Source: Breoghania sp. (GTDB taxonomy: Bacteria; Pseudomonadota; Alphaproteobacteria; Rhizobiales; Stappiaceae). From it: a stretch of 64,000 nt of DNA. Numbering within the stretch: the first letter of the stretch is position 1; each line of letters opens with the position of its first letter. This document shows positions 1 through 10,297 of the stretch, piece by piece. The notes under the pieces were generated by a model. It searched no databases. It saw only the letters and a program-made list of their open reading frames with translations, and was not told the origin of the DNA. The stretch covers positions 372,001 to 436,000 of the forward strand of contig NZ_JASJAV010000001.1 of assembly GCF_030066895.1 (NCBI RefSeq), read 5' to 3'. Position numbers and translations under genes: made by a program.

Positions 1-86
1 TCTTCCAGCAACACGTCGACTTCGACGGTCGGGTTCCCCCGGCTATCGAGAATTTCACGGACAATAATATCGATGATGGCAGTCAT
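1..86 (-). CDS. eno: Enolase, N-terminal fragment (gene runs off the window)
   Basis: The minus strand encodes an N-terminus beginning [19 protein letters not shown] and continuing with TVEVDVLLE to the window edge. This is the conserved enolase start, in which [14 protein letters not shown] is nearly invariant. Enolase interconverts 2-phosphoglycerate and phosphoenolpyruvate in the cytosol. Start: an ATG at 84-86 preceded on the minus strand by a GGGAG ribosome-binding site. The rest of the gene lies outside the window, so its integrity cannot be judged. In related bacteria eno sits close to kdsA. Here ugd lies between them. The identification rests on 28 residues but the match is specific. 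Confidence 0.88.
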   Translation of the reverse strand, partial: MTAIIDIIVREILDSRGNPTVEVDVLLE

Positions 87-318
87 GAGGCACTCCCGTT
101 CTCAACGCGCCGACGCCGGTTATGGGATCGACGGCATTTTGCTCGAACACGGCTCGATCAGACCGAAAGCCCCTTCGGCCGACCGCGTTCACAATCAAAA
201 CGTCGGGCTGTCGCTGCCAAACGGAGGTCCCATTCGGCGCCGAACACACCCGCGAAAAGGATGGTCGGGGATACCGGCCATCCTCACATCATTTCATCGC
301 GCCTGAACGCGGCCGGGG

Positions 319-1641
319 TTACGCCCCAGTCGCGGTCCACTGCTTGCCGACGCTGACATGACCCAGCCCGGCATCGGCAACATCCTGAGGACGATAGATG
401 TTGCGCAGATCGACGATCGTCTTGCCCGTCATCGCTGCTGCAATCCGCTTCAGATCAAGGCCGCGATAAACGTTCCATTCCGTCAGCACGACAAGGACAT
501 CCGCATTGGCGGCGACGTCGTAAGGCTGTTCGCACCACTCCATGCCCGGCAGAAGCGGCTCCGCCTGCTCGCGGGCTTCCGGGTCATGGGCACGCACCTT
601 GACGCCGGTCCCGACGAGGCGCGGTACGATCACGAGGCTCGGCGCATCGCGCACGTCATCCGTATTGGGCTTGAAGGCAATCCCGAGCACGCCAACGATC
701 TTTCCGGCCGGATGGGAACCCAGCGCTTCCAGAATGCGATCCGCTATGGCGCGTTTGCGCGTCTCGTTGACCTCGATCGTCGTCTCGACGAGAAGCTGCG
801 GCGCACCCGCCTTGCGCCCCGTGGCGGCAAAGGCGTTGGTATCCTTGGGAAAACACGAACCACCATATCCCGGCCCGGCGTGAAGGAACTTCAGGCCGAT
901 GCGCTTGTCGAGGCCGATACCGGTCGCGATCTGCTGAACGTCGCCGCCAACTTTCTCGCACAGATTGGCGATCTCATTGATGAACGTGATCTTCATCGCG
1001 AGGAAGGCATTAGCCGCATATTTGGTGATTTCGGCATTTTCCAGCGACGTCACCAAGATCGGCGTCTCACGCAGGAAAAGCAGGCGATAGAGCTGACGGA
1101 GAGCATTTTCGCCGCGCTCGTCCTCCACCCCGACGATCACGCGGTCAGGCCGCATAAAATCCTCGATCGCCGAACCTTCGCGCAGGAATTCGGGATTGGA
1201 GGCGATGGAGAACGGAACACCGGGGCGTTCCGCGGCAACGATGTCGTGCACCTTGCGACACGTCCCGACGACCACCGTCGACTTGATGACGATGACCGTG
1301 CCTGGCCGCATGGCACGGGCGATCCGCTTGGCGGCCTCGAAGACGTAGGTCAGATCCGCCTCGCCGTCTCCGCGCCGCGACGAAGTTCCCACCGCGACGA
1401 AGACCACATCGGCTTCCTCGACCGCCCGCTCGAAATCGGTGGTGAAGACCAGCCGACCGGCTTCGTGGTTGAGCGAGATCAAATCATCGAGCCCAGGCTC
1501 GTAGATCGGCGATTCAAGTTTGTTCAGCGTTGCGATCTTCGCTTCGTCGATATCGACGCAGGTCACGTCGAAGCCGAATTCGGAAAAGCACACGCCGGAA
1601 ACCAGGCCGACATAGCCGGTTCCAATCATCGTGACGCGCAT
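319..1641 (-). CDS. ugd: UDP-glucose 6-dehydrogenase
   Basis: Oxidises UDP-glucose to UDP-glucuronate with two NAD+, feeding capsule or LPS synthesis. The 440-residue protein opens with the Rossmann motif MRVTMIGTGYVGLV. It carries the catalytic cysteine in GPGYGGSCFPKDT near residue 260 and the C-terminal UDP-binding domain, and it is full length without interruption. I chose the ATG at 1639-1641 because a G-rich ribosome-binding site (TTGGGGG) lies just upstream. An in-frame ATG four codons earlier is possible. Stop is TAA. A downstream partner, a UDP-glucuronate 4-epimerase, lies at 3725 on the other strand, so UDP-galacturonate production looks intact. Confidence 0.93.
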   Translation of the reverse strand: MRVTMIGTGYVGLVSGVCFSEFGFDVTCVDIDEAKIATLNKLESPIYEPGLDDLISLNHEAGRLVFTTDFERAVEEADVVFVAVGTSSRRGDGEADLTYVFEAAKRIARAMRPGTVIVIKSTVVVGTCRKVHDIVAAERPGVPFSIASNPEFLREGSAIEDFMRPDRVIVGVEDERGENALRQLYRLLFLRETPILVTSLENAEITKYAANAFLAMKITFINEIANLCEKVGGDVQQIATGIGLDKRIGLKFLHAGPGYGGSCFPKDTNAFAATGRKAGAPQLLVETTIEVNETRKRAIADRILEALGSHPAGKIVGVLGIAFKPNTDDVRDAPSLVIVPRLVGTGVKVRAHDPEAREQAEPLLPGMEWCEQPYDVAANADVLVVLTEWNVYRGLDLKRIAAAMTGKTIVDLRNIYRPQDVADAGLGHVSVGKQWTATGA

Positions 1642-1757
1642 AAAAACCCCCAAGGGATTAGATCAAGAACTGCGCCCCGCATAACGGGGCCTGAGAGATG
1701 AGCACTTCGCCGTGACAGCTCCGAATACCGCAGAACGATCAGGCAAAGGCGCACCCG

Positions 1758-2594
1758 CTAGAGTGTGGCCTTGGCAACCTCATCAAGCGTCTTAAGGGTC
1801 TGAAGCAGGTCCTTGAGCGCATGAAGCGGCACCATGTTCGGTCCGTCGGAAGGAGCCTTGTCGGGATCCTGGTGCGTCTCGATGAAGACGCCGGCAACTC
1901 CGACCGCAGTCGCGGCACGGGCCAGCACGGGAACGAACTCGCGCTGACCGCCGGAAGATGCGCCCTGCCCGCCGGGCTGCTGGACGGAATGAGTCGCATC
2001 GAAGATCACCGGGGCACCGTTCTGAGCCATGATCGGCAAGGCGCGCATGTCCGATATCAGCGTATTGTAGCCAAAACTTGCCCCGCGCTCGGTCTGCAGC
2101 ACGTTGGCATTGCCGGAATCGACCAGCTTTGCGACCACGTTGCGCATGTCCCACGGCGCGAGGAACTGCCCCTTCTTGACGTTGATCACGTGCCCCGTCT
2201 TGGCGGCGGCGACCAGCAGGTCGGTCTGCCTGCAGAGAAAGGCCGGAATCTGAAGTACGTCGACCACTTCGGCGACTGCAGCACACTGGTCCGACTCATG
2301 GACATCGGTAAGAACCGGCAAGCCAAGCGTTTCCTTGATTTCGGCAAAGACGGGCATCGCCTTCTTGAAACCGAGACCACGGGCACTGGTCAGGCTCGTA
2401 CGATTGGCCTTATCGAAGGACGTCTTGAAAACGACCCCCATATTCAGGCTATCGGCGATCTCCTTGATCGCGTAGGCCATTTCGAGAGCGTTTTCGCGGC
2501 TTTCCATCTGACACGGGCCGCAAATCAGCGAGAGCGGAAGAGTGTTCGAAAAACGGACGGATCCGATCTCGACGGTGGCATTGCAGTGCGTCAC
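1758..2594 (-). CDS. kdsA: 3-deoxy-8-phosphooctulonate synthase
   Basis: Condenses phosphoenolpyruvate with arabinose 5-phosphate to make KDO-8-phosphate for the LPS inner core. Visible family motifs are [18 protein letters not shown] at the N-terminus (the Cys marks the metal-dependent class), [29 protein letters not shown], and the C-terminal [16 protein letters not shown]. About 278 residues, the usual length, and intact. Start: GTG at 2592-2594 with GAAAGG seven bases upstream. An ATG 15 bases further up (2607-2609) is the alternative. Stop is TAG, one of several normal genes here that end in TAG. A CCCCG hairpin lies downstream, between this gene and ugd. Confidence 0.92.
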   Translation of the reverse strand: MTHCNATVEIGSVRFSNTLPLSLICGPCQMESRENALEMAYAIKEIADSLNMGVVFKTSFDKANRTSLTSARGLGFKKAMPVFAEIKETLGLPVLTDVHESDQCAAVAEVVDVLQIPAFLCRQTDLLVAAAKTGHVINVKKGQFLAPWDMRNVVAKLVDSGNANVLQTERGASFGYNTLISDMRALPIMAQNGAPVIFDATHSVQQPGGQGASSGGQREFVPVLARAATAVGVAGVFIETHQDPDKAPSDGPNMVPLHALKDLLQTLKTLDEVAKATL

Positions 2595-2797
2595 AAGTCT
2601 GCCTTTCATGACTGCATATAGTGCGTGCGCGTCGCAACGCCCGGACTGATACCGCGCAGCCCGCGTCTTCGCAATGGCATGGCGGGCGGGGTTCGATGAA
2701 AAGCCTTTCCATTTTGTCGCCACGCATGGTGTAGAGTGGGCGGGGCAAAACGAACAGACCCGACAGATCTGACAAACCGATCAGGCAAGCATTCCTA

Positions 2798-3580
2798 ATG
2801 AACGGCCTAGGTTCACCGCTGCAGATTTTCGTTCGCAACACCTCATCAATGGTCTTGCGCGAAATGCGCTCAAAATTTGGCGAACAAAAACTCAGTTACG
2901 CCTGGGCTCTGCTGGAACCTCTCGGCTGGGTTCTGATGATGTCGGCGATCTTCATGGCAATGGGATCGCATCTACCGCCGGTCAGCGATAGTTTCCTCGT
3001 GTTCTTTTCCTCAGAACTGGTGCCATTCTCAGCCTTCAAGAACACAAGCAACGTTGTACGAAAAGCCATCCAGCAGAACAAACCCCTTCTCTTCTTCCCG
3101 ATCATCAAGCCTATCGACACCTTCGTATCGCGTGCTGTTCTGGAAACGCTGACACAGATCACCGTGTTTACAATCATCATCACCATTCACAGCTTCGTTT
3201 ACAAATCGCGACCTCATGACGATTGGATAAACGTGATTATTAACTTATATTTAATATAATTCATGGGATTTTCTGTTGGAATCATCAATTGCGTGATAGC
3301 GTCTTTATTTCGAATTTGGGAACAGATATTGGATGTGATCTCGCGCCCTCTTTTTATTCTATCCGGAATTTTCTACCTGGCAGAGAATCTGCCAACTGAA
3401 GCACGCAACGTTCTCTACTGGAACCCGATCATGCATTGCATCGAATGGCTTCGAAGCGGTCTATTCCCGAAATTCCAAAGCAACTTCGTCGACGTGCGTT
3501 ACGTTCTCGCCTTCACGTTCACCAGCCTGTTTTTGGCCTTGGCGCTTGAACGCGTCTTCCGCAAAAAGATCCTCGAATAG
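2798..3580 (+). pseudogene. KpsM/Wzm-like polysaccharide exporter permease, interrupted by one TAA
   Basis: The reading frame encodes about 260 residues of an ABC-2 type transport permease of the capsule/O-antigen class, with several hydrophobic segments and the family-typical C-terminal stretch RPLFILSGIFYLAENLP and NPIMHCIEWLRSG. A single in-frame TAA at 3257-3259 splits it after residue 153, and the frame resumes immediately (FMGFSVGIINCV). No restart site with a ribosome-binding site is evident. No ATPase partner (KpsT) lies beside it. The stretch 2800-3600 is AT-richer than its neighbours, suggesting horizontal origin. Most likely a pseudogene. Readthrough of a single ochre codon cannot be excluded. 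Confidence 0.8.
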
Positions 3581-3724
3581 AGGGTCCGCTTTCCAACAGT
3601 CGTTGATTTTTCACCGAGTCTGGGCATAGGTCCGACTGTCCGGAGTTCTCTTTGCCAAGGCACCCTCCTTCCAAAACGACCGCTCCGGTTTTGTTTGCCT
3701 CGATCAACGGGAGCTTGGGAAAAA

Positions 3725-4735
3725 ATGGCGTGCGTACTGGTAACCGGATCGGCCGGCTTCATTGGATATCATGTGGCAGAAAAGCTGCTGGCCGCAGGCG
3801 ATACGGTCATTGGGCTGGACAACCTCAACGGCTACTACGATCCCGCGCTGAAGGAAGCGCGGTTGGCACTGCTTAAGACGCACGATCATTTCATCGAGGA
3901 ACGCGTCTCCCTGGAAGAACGCGACAAGGTCTTCTCGATTTTTGAGCGCCATAAGCCTGACCGGGTCATCCACTTGGCCGCGCAGGCCGGCGTCAGGTAC
4001 TCTCTGGAAGCTCCGCAGACATACGTCGATTCCAACATCACCGGTTTTCTGTCTATTCTGGAGGCCGCCCGAACCTACAAGCCGGAGCACGTCGTCTTTG
4101 CCTCCACATCCTCCGTCTACGGGCTCGACGGCGCGATGCCTTTGTCCGAGCATCGCGGAGCCAGTCATCCCATCTCCTTCTACGCAGCCACCAAGAAGGC
4201 CAACGAGGCGATAGCGCATTCCTACGCTCATCTCTTCCATATCCCGCTGACCGGACTACGTTTTTTCACAGTCTACGGCCCGTGGGGGCGGCCGGACATG
4301 GCGCTGTTCAAGTTCACCAAGGCGATCTTGGCGGGAGAGCCCGTCGATCTCTACAACAACGGCAACATGGTGCGAGACTTCACCTTCGTCGACGACATCG
4401 TCGAAGGCATCGTCCGAGTTGCAGTCAAACCGGCATCGCCCGTTGCCAATTGGGATGCAAAGGCAGCTGATCCCGCAACCAGCTCTGCACCCTACCGTAT
4501 TTTTAACATCGGCAATTCACAGCTTGTCCCTCTTCTGGTCTATCTAGAAGCTATTGAGACGGCCCTCGGCAAAACGGCAATCCGCAATTTCATGCCGATG
4601 CAGCCGGGCGATGTCGCTGCAACATGGGCCGACACGAGCGACCTTGAGGCGACAACCAATTTCAAACCGTCCACTTCCGTTCAGGGCGGCGTTAAGGCAT
4701 TTGTAGACTGGTATCGGATTTATTATGAGACATGA
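3725..4735 (+). CDS. lpsL: UDP-glucuronate 4-epimerase (NAD-dependent SDR)
   Basis: Extended short-chain dehydrogenase that converts UDP-glucuronate to UDP-galacturonate for surface polysaccharide. Features in order: Rossmann motif [15 protein letters not shown] at the N-terminus, the subfamily mark [14 protein letters not shown], active-site STSSVYG, catalytic [17 protein letters not shown], and the C-terminal [11 protein letters not shown]. 336 residues and intact. The ATG at 3725 follows a GGGAAAAA stretch and puts the Rossmann strand at the expected distance. It overlaps the start of the next gene by 11 bases, showing an operon. It works downstream of Ugd. The downstream dehydrogenase gene is broken. 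Confidence 0.88.
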   Translation: MACVLVTGSAGFIGYHVAEKLLAAGDTVIGLDNLNGYYDPALKEARLALLKTHDHFIEERVSLEERDKVFSIFERHKPDRVIHLAAQAGVRYSLEAPQTYVDSNITGFLSILEAARTYKPEHVVFASTSSVYGLDGAMPLSEHRGASHPISFYAATKKANEAIAHSYAHLFHIPLTGLRFFTVYGPWGRPDMALFKFTKAILAGEPVDLYNNGNMVRDFTFVDDIVEGIVRVAVKPASPVANWDAKAADPATSSAPYRIFNIGNSQLVPLLVYLEAIETALGKTAIRNFMPMQPGDVAATWADTSDLEATTNFKPSTSVQGGVKAFVDWYRIYYET

Positions 4736-6036
4736 CCTTATCAGCAAGAAAATCGCTATCATCGGGCTTGGTTATGTGGACCTGCCGGTCGCAACGGCAT
4801 TCGCACAAGCCGGATTCTTGATAACCGGCTTCGATATCGACCGAGAGCGTATCGGCGAACTCAAAGCGGGACGAGATATCACAGGTGCCGTCTCCGGCGA
4901 CGCGTTGAGCAGCAAGACCCTTCATCTTTCAGATGACCCTCAATGCCTCAATGACATCGACGTCCACATCGTTGCGGTCCCGACTCCCATTGATGTCGCA
5001 AAACAACCGGACCTGCGTCCCTTGACTTCCGCGGCCCGGACCGTTGCAAGCCATATGAAGCGCGGCGCGGTCGTGATGTTTGAATCAACTGTCTACCCCG
5101 GCACGACGGAAGAAGTAGCGCTCCCGATACCGGAAGAAGGCTCAGGTCTCGTCTTCGGCCAGGACTTCTAGATCGGCTATTCTCCCGAGCGCATCAACCC
5201 GGGTGACAATGACCACGACTTCTCCACGATCGCCAAGGTTGTCTCCGCCAGCACAGACGAAGCAGCAGAGTTGCTCATTGCACTCTACGGATCCGTCATA
5301 ACCGCGCCGATCCATCGGGCCACCTCGATACGCGTGGCGGAAGCCGCCAAGGTTATCGAAAACACCCAACGCGATCTCAACATCGCGCTGATGAACGAGC
5401 TTTCCGTCGTCTTTCACACGCTCGGCATCGACACGCGCGACGTGCTCGAAGCTCGCAGGAACCAAGTGGAATTTCCTGAATTTCCAACCGGGACTCGTCG
5501 GCGGCCACTGTATCGGAGTCGACCCCTACTACCTCACGCACAAAAGGCCCTGGCGATCGGCCACACACCGCAGGTGGTCCTTGCGGAACGCGGCATCAAC
5601 GAATACATGGCAAACTTCGTGGTGACCAGCATCGTTCAGGAGACAGCCGCGAGCGGGCTTGCCGGTCCTTTGATCGTGACGGTGCTTGGCGTGACCTACA
5701 AAGCCAACGTACCGAACACACGCAATTCCAAGGTCGTCAATCTTGTGCGCGAGCTGGGGAAGTTCAGCGTCCATGTGCAGGTTGTGGATCCTTTGGCAGA
5801 TCCTAGACAAACCCGCGAAGAATACGGACTAGATCTTGTTCCAGCCGGGGCCGCGACACCGGCTGACGCTGTGGTACTCGCCGTACCACACGAAGCTTTC
5901 GCAAAAAACCGTGCTCCGGATTGGGCGCTCGTCTGTTCATTTCTGAAGGGCGGAGCAGGCGTCGTCGCCGATATTCCGGCGATTCCTGCCGCGCGGCGAC
6001 ACGAAACCTGGCGCGATGCGCCTGTGGCGGCTTTAA
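4725..6036 (+). pseudogene. UDP-N-acetylhexosamine 6-dehydrogenase (TviB/WbpA-like), broken
   Basis: Homologous to enzymes that oxidise UDP-GlcNAc or UDP-GalNAc to uronic acids for capsule or O-antigen. It opens [21 protein letters not shown], where the third glycine of GxGxxG has become Asp. Lesions: TAG at 5169-5171 just before the conserved IGYSPERINPGD, a frameshift near 5452 and a compensating one near 5538 (the correct frame between them reads [18 protein letters not shown]), and a frameshift near 5975 that bypasses the ancestral end, where MRLWRL-stop lies at 6034-6036. Four independent lesions plus a motif loss make this a clear pseudogene. The readable end runs on over the 3' end of tgt only because of the last frameshift. 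Confidence 0.9.
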
Positions 6037-6054
6037 GGGCGCGGGCAGACGGTC

Positions 6055-7203
6055 TCAGGCCAGTGCGGGGATATCGCCCTTAACCCAGCCTTCCTTAACC
6101 TGGGCCTTGAAGTTCGCGTATCGGCCCGCCTCGATCGCATCGCGGATACCCTGCATCAAGCTCTGGTAATAGTGCAGGTTGTTCCAGGTCACGAGCATTC
6201 CGGCGAGCCCTTCACCGGCGCGCACCAGATGGTGCAGATAGGCTCGTGAATAGGTGCTGGCGGCCGGACATGGGGATTCCGGATCGAGCGGACGCGGGTC
6301 ATCCGCATGGCGGGCGTTCTTCAGGTTGATCTTGCCGAACCGGGTATAGGCGAGCCCGTGCCGCCCGGCGCGGGTCGGCATCACGCAGTCGAACATGTCG
6401 ACACCGCGCGCAACCGATTCCACGATATCGTCGGGCGTGCCGACCCCCATCAGATAGCGTGGCTTCGTTTCCGGCAGAACCGGAGTGGTGATATCCAGCA
6501 TCCGAAGCATCACGTCCTGCGGCTCGCCCACGGCGAGACCGCCGATCGAGTAGCCTTCGAACGGCATCTGCAACAGTGCCTCGGCTGAGGCGACGCGCAA
6601 ATCCGCCACATCGCCGCCCTGAACGATGCCGTAGAGCTCCTGCCCCTTGGCCGGACCGCCCATCTTCTCGAATTGCGCGCGAGAACGCTCCGCCCAGCGC
6701 AAAGACAATTGCATCGCACGTTCAACTTCCTTGCGCTCGGCAGGAAGCCGCAGACATTCATCGAGCTGCATCTGGATATCGGATCCCAGAAGCCCCTGGA
6801 TCTCGACGGAGCGCTCCGGCGTCATCTCATGACGCGAACCGTCGATATGGCTCTGGAACGTCACGCCCTTTTCGCTGAGCTTGCGGATCTGAGCAAGCGA
6901 CATGACCTGGAACCCGCCGGAATCGGTGAGGATCGTATGCGGCCAGTTCACGAACTTGTGCAAGCCGCCGAGACGGGCGACACGCTCTGCGGACGGGCGC
7001 AGCATCAAGTGATAGGTATTGCCCAGCACCACGTCCGCCCCCAGTTCGCGCACCTGCTCAGGATACATCGCCTTGACGGTCGCCTGCGTCCCCACCGGCA
7101 TGAAGGCGGGGGTACGCACGGTGCCGTGCGGAGTCTTGATCTCACCGCGACGAGCCAATCCATCTTTGGCGAGAAGCGAAAAGGAAAAAGCCTCGGTGGT
7201 CAT
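6055..7203 (-). CDS. tgt: Queuine tRNA-guanine transglycosylase with altered zinc site
   Basis: Exchanges guanine-34 for preQ1 in GUN-anticodon tRNAs. The 382-residue frame is uninterrupted and has [10 protein letters not shown], the catalytic aspartate region [13 protein letters not shown] and [15 protein letters not shown]. However, the structural zinc site, normally CxCxxC followed by a His in SRAYLHHL, reads SPCPAAS here. Two of the three cysteines (about residues 310 and 315) are replaced by Ser and Ala, and only the middle Cys and the His remain. Start is the ATG at 7201-7203. An extension to 7557 is a spurious overlap with queA. queA lies eight bases upstream in one operon. Translation is intact, but zinc binding is doubtful, so activity is uncertain. 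Confidence 0.9.
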   Translation of the reverse strand: MTTEAFSFSLLAKDGLARRGEIKTPHGTVRTPAFMPVGTQATVKAMYPEQVRELGADVVLGNTYHLMLRPSAERVARLGGLHKFVNWPHTILTDSGGFQVMSLAQIRKLSEKGVTFQSHIDGSRHEMTPERSVEIQGLLGSDIQMQLDECLRLPAERKEVERAMQLSLRWAERSRAQFEKMGGPAKGQELYGIVQGGDVADLRVASAEALLQMPFEGYSIGGLAVGEPQDVMLRMLDITTPVLPETKPRYLMGVGTPDDIVESVARGVDMFDCVMPTRAGRHGLAYTRFGKINLKNARHADDPRPLDPESPCPAASTYSRAYLHHLVRAGEGLAGMLVTWNNLHYYQSLMQGIRDAIEAGRYANFKAQVKEGWVKGDIPALA

Positions 7204-7211
7204 TTCGGATC

Positions 7212-8288
7212 CTAAGAAAAGAGCAGGGAGGAGTCTCCGTAGGAATAGAAGCGATAGCCGTTCGCGATCGCATGAGCATAGGCGCGGCGTATGGTGTCCA
7301 GGCCGGAGAAGGCCGAGACGAGCATGAACAGCGTCGAGCGCGGCAGATGGAAGTTGGTCATCAGGATATCGACGGCACGGAAGCGATAGCCGGGCGTGAT
7401 GAAGATATCGGTCGGCCCGCGCATGGGATGGATGATGCCGATCTCGTCCGCTGCACTTTCCAGTAGGCGCAGACTGGTGGTGCCCACCGCCACGATGCGA
7501 CCGCCGCGCGCCCTGACAGCGTTCAACGCATCCGCCGTCGCCGCATCCACGTCGCACAGTTCCGAATGCATGTGATGATCGGCGACATCGTCGACCTTCA
7601 CCGGCAGAAACGTACCCGCTCCCACATGGAGCGTCACGAAATGCTCTTCCACACCCATCTCGCGCAGACGCTTGAGCAGATCGTCGGTGAAGTGCAAGCC
7701 CCCGGTCGAAGCGGCAACAGCCCCGTCATGACGCGCATAGACGGTCTGATAGTCCTTCCTATCCTGTGCATCCTCTCCACGCTTTGAGGCGATGTAGGGA
7801 GGAAGCGGGACATGGCCTGCGGTCGCAATGGCGATATCGAGATCGGGACCGGAAAGGTCGAAAGCGAATTCGACTTCCCCGCCCTCGCCTTTTTCCACCA
7901 CGACCGCATCGAGCTGACCGGCGAAACATGTGTTTCCTTCCCCCGCACCGAAGCGAACGCGCTCGCCGACCTGCAACTTCTTGGCCGGACGGACGAAAGC
8001 CCTCCAGCGATCCGCCGCCACGCGCATGTGCAGCGTCACGCCGATATGGGCAACCGAGCCATTGCGCTCGCGCGTGCCTTCAAGTTGTGCCGGGATCACC
8101 TTGGTATCGTTGAAAACGAGCGCATCGCCGGGGCGCAGATGGTTTGCCAGATTGGCAACGATGTCGTCGCTCAGTTCTGGCTCGGCGCCGGGCGCCACGA
8201 TCAATTGCCGCGCACTGTCGCGTGGACGCGCGGGCCGCAGCGCAATTCGGTCCTCGGGAAGCTCGAAATCGAAATCGTCGACACGCAT
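7212..8288 (-). CDS. queA: S-adenosylmethionine:tRNA ribosyltransferase-isomerase
   Basis: Transfers and rearranges the ribosyl group of SAM onto preQ1-tRNA to give epoxyqueuosine. 358 residues, full length and uninterrupted. Family motifs seen: N-terminal [89 protein letters not shown] near the C-terminus. The position normally reading AAPTAGLHF is AASTGGLHF here. It stands directly upstream of tgt with eight bases between them, the usual queuosine pair. It appears functional, in contrast to its partner's zinc site. Confidence 0.93.
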   Translation of the reverse strand: MRVDDFDFELPEDRIALRPARPRDSARQLIVAPGAEPELSDDIVANLANHLRPGDALVFNDTKVIPAQLEGTRERNGSVAHIGVTLHMRVAADRWRAFVRPAKKLQVGERVRFGAGEGNTCFAGQLDAVVVEKGEGGEVEFAFDLSGPDLDIAIATAGHVPLPPYIASKRGEDAQDRKDYQTVYARHDGAVAASTGGLHFTDDLLKRLREMGVEEHFVTLHVGAGTFLPVKVDDVADHHMHSELCDVDAATADALNAVRARGGRIVAVGTTSLRLLESAADEIGIIHPMRGPTDIFITPGYRFRAVDILMTNFHLPRSTLFMLVSAFSGLDTIRRAYAHAIANGYRFYSYGDSSLLFS

Positions 8289-8465
8289 GTCAGTGCCTGA
8301 AATGGGAATGAAAGGCCGTCGAGCCGGTACGGAGGCGCATTTTCAGGGGGCACCCAGCTACAAGGGCGCTGTCTTAGGCCCGAGGTGCGAACCGGTCAAC
8401 ACGAAGACGGCGGCGCAGAACCCTGCACCGCCGCCTCAAAGAGTGCCTTGAAAGGCATCTCTCGC

Positions 8466-8998
8466 TCAGACCGCGTTCGGCCGCGACCTTCAGCGAGACA
8501 ATGTTGTCCGGGTCGCGCACGGGCTCGCCGCGCTTGATCTTGTCGACATTCTCCATGCCTTCGATCACCTTGCCCCATACCGTGTACTGGCCCATTCAGC
8601 CAGACACTGTCGGCAAAGCAGATGAAGAACTGGCTGTCACCGGAATCGGGGTTGGCCGCGCGTGCCATGGAAACGGTGCCGCGCACATGCGGCTCCTTGG
8701 AGAATTCCGCCTTCAGCTTCTTGCCGGAGCCACCGGTGCCGGTGCCTGTCGGATCGCCAGTCTGGGCCATGAAGCCGTCGATCACGCGATGGAAGATGAT
8801 GCCGTCGTAGAATTTCTGGCGCACCAGCTTCTTGATCTGCGCCACATGCTTGGGCACAACGTCGGGCAGCATCTTGATCACGACCGGGCGGATCTTCAGT
8901 TGCAGGACCAGAGTGTTTTCCGGATCCGTATCCTGGGCGCGAACGGCGCCGACGAAGGCCGTGGCCAGCGCGGCAGCGAAGAATAGAGTGCGCAGCAC
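8466..8998 (-). pseudogene. Secreted cyclophilin-type peptidyl-prolyl isomerase, frameshifted
   Basis: Encodes a periplasmic PPIase: a signal peptide (LRTLFFAAALATAFVGAVRA), then cyclophilin motifs FYDGIIFHRVIDGFMAQTGDPTGTG, GTVSMARAANPDSGDSQFFI and, in a second frame, QYTVWGKVIEGMENVDKIKRG. A frameshift near 8590 separates the two parts inside the conserved WLNGQYTVWG stretch. A second one-base difference near 8470 puts the natural stop out of frame: ...KVAAE then AV-TGA at 8466-8468. The start is a GTG at 8996-8998 with AAGGAG eight bases upstream. Related genomes carry two adjacent cyclophilin genes before coaD. Only this one is visible here. Probably a pseudogene. Indel error is possible. 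Confidence 0.8.
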
Positions 8999-9058
8999 GT
9001 AATTCACTCCTTGAGTTGAAAGGCCGCCCGCGTTTTCACGCCCGACGGGCAAAGACCA

Positions 9059-9556
9059 TCACATTGCGCGCTTGCGGCCAAGTTCCAGCGCAACGCTCGC
9101 GGACACGAAGTGCGAAACGTCCCCGCCCATTGCGGCGATCTGCCGCACAAGCGTGGCGGCGATATGGCGAACATCCGGAGACGCGGGGAGAAAGACCGTC
9201 TGAACATCCGGCGCGATAGCCCCGTTGGTGCCCGCCATCTGCATCTCGTAGTCGAGATCGGTCCCGTCCCGCAGGCCACGAATGAGAATGGTTGCCCCCT
9301 GCTCGCGGGCCGCATCGACAACCAGATTGTCGAACGCCACAACTTCGATCCGTCCGGCATCCTCACCGAACCGCTCCTGTGCGACCATGCGGATCATCGC
9401 GCGGCGCTTATCGAGCGTGAACATCGGCTTCTTGCCGGGATGAATACCGATGGCAACGACGATCCGGTCGGCAAGACCGAGCGCATGGCCCAGAATGTCG
9501 ATATGGCCGTTGGTAATCGGGTCGAAAGAACCGGGATAAAGCGCAGTGCGTGTCAT
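9059..9556 (-). CDS. coaD: Phosphopantetheine adenylyltransferase
   Basis: Adenylates 4'-phosphopantetheine to dephospho-CoA, the fourth step of CoA synthesis. 165 residues, full length. Motifs: nucleotidyltransferase [12 protein letters not shown] at residues 7-18, [23 protein letters not shown], and the C-terminal [14 protein letters not shown], where family members usually read VRHISSSLVRQIA. Start is the ATG at 9554-9556. It lies downstream of an intergenic region and in line with the cyclophilin gene and queA-tgt, the order usual for Hyphomicrobiales. No lesion is seen, as expected for an essential gene. Confidence 0.93.
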   Translation of the reverse strand: MTRTALYPGSFDPITNGHIDILGHALGLADRIVVAIGIHPGKKPMFTLDKRRAMIRMVAQERFGEDAGRIEVVAFDNLVVDAAREQGATILIRGLRDGTDLDYEMQMAGTNGAIAPDVQTVFLPASPDVRHIAATLVRQIAAMGGDVSHFVSASVALELGRKRAM

Positions 9557-9751
9557 GCGCCTTTCTCTATCGACCTTTCACGGCCGAGACAATGGGAGAT
9601 ATCGTTAATATCGCGAATACCTAGCAACGAGGCACCATGACGCAGAGTTTTCAAGCTTCGGGGAACGTTGCAGATTCACAACATGCAAAATTTTTATGAG
9701 ACGTAACGTCAGTTTGTGATATTACGCTGCTCTAATGCCAGGGAGGCGAAA

Positions 9752-9937
9752 ATGAAGAGCAACGCAGGGCGTCTGGCATTTGCCATCGCCATTGGCGGCT
9801 CCGCTCTGACTTTCGCCGCGATCGGAGGATTTTCCGGATCCGATAACGGCGTCGTCAAGAAGAGCGACTGCTTGAGAACGGAAGTTACGGTTGCCTGCGG
9901 TTCGGACATCATTTCCGACGCCGGAGGCGGCTGCTGA
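9752..9937 (+). CDS. Small exported peptide of unknown function, Cys-containing tail
   Basis: A 61-residue frame starting ATG at 9752 with an excellent ribosome-binding site (GGGAGGCGAAA). Residues 1-27 form a basic-then-hydrophobic segment (MKSNAGRLAFAIAIGGSALT and on) that could be a signal peptide or single membrane anchor. The rest is short and polar with three cysteines, ending DAGGGC-stop. It stands alone between coaD and the cold-shock gene. I do not recognise a family. The strong ribosome-binding site and signal-like start support real expression. The C-terminal Cys could be a disulfide or modification site, which is inference only. Confidence 0.55.
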   Translation: MKSNAGRLAFAIAIGGSALTFAAIGGFSGSDNGVVKKSDCLRTEVTVACGSDIISDAGGGC

Positions 9938-10297
9938 ACCTTAGTCGGTAACAGCCCGTGGACGAAACCAGGTGTGTCTTACGAGACCATTGCCCTTCAA
10001 GACGGCGCGAACACGACCATTCTGGTCAAGCGCCGGGTTGAACAGTGTCCGCAGCCACGCGCGGCGGATTTCCTGACCTCAGCGGCGGCATGTTCCCCGG
10101 CATGCCGCCGCATTTTCATGCCCGATCCAGAGCGCACGCACAAGGTCGCCTGACGACACAGATCGCCCGCCCTTTGCTTGAGAGACAGGACTATCCGCGA
10201 CGCGCCCAAGAGACGATCGACACGATCCGATCCAACGAATTCCGAAGTTCAGCCGCACGAGCACGCGAGAAACTGCCTCGCCGCTCGCACCTCCAGC
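9938..10297 (+). other. Intergenic stretch of 360 bases, no convincing gene
   Basis: No intact gene is seen on either strand. A weak resemblance to an enoyl-CoA hydratase start (VSYETIALQDGANTTILVKR from a GTG at 9974) exists but ends within about 30 residues without family motifs, so it may be a remnant or chance. A CTCAGT/ACTGAG hairpin lies near 10295-10312 at the end of the cold-shock gene. Confidence 0.4.

Noticed and set aside
358..1701. Long open frame on the strand opposite ugd
   Set aside because: It is an antisense shadow of a GC-rich gene; the codons show no family motif and ugd itself is clearly the real gene.
3257..3259. Programmed readthrough of the KpsM TAA
   Set aside because: No stem-loop or known readthrough context is visible, and neighbours show the same type of random lesions.
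9974..10065. Enoyl-CoA hydratase remnant starting VSYETIALQDG
   Set aside because: Similarity is limited to a few residues at the start and no crotonase motif follows.
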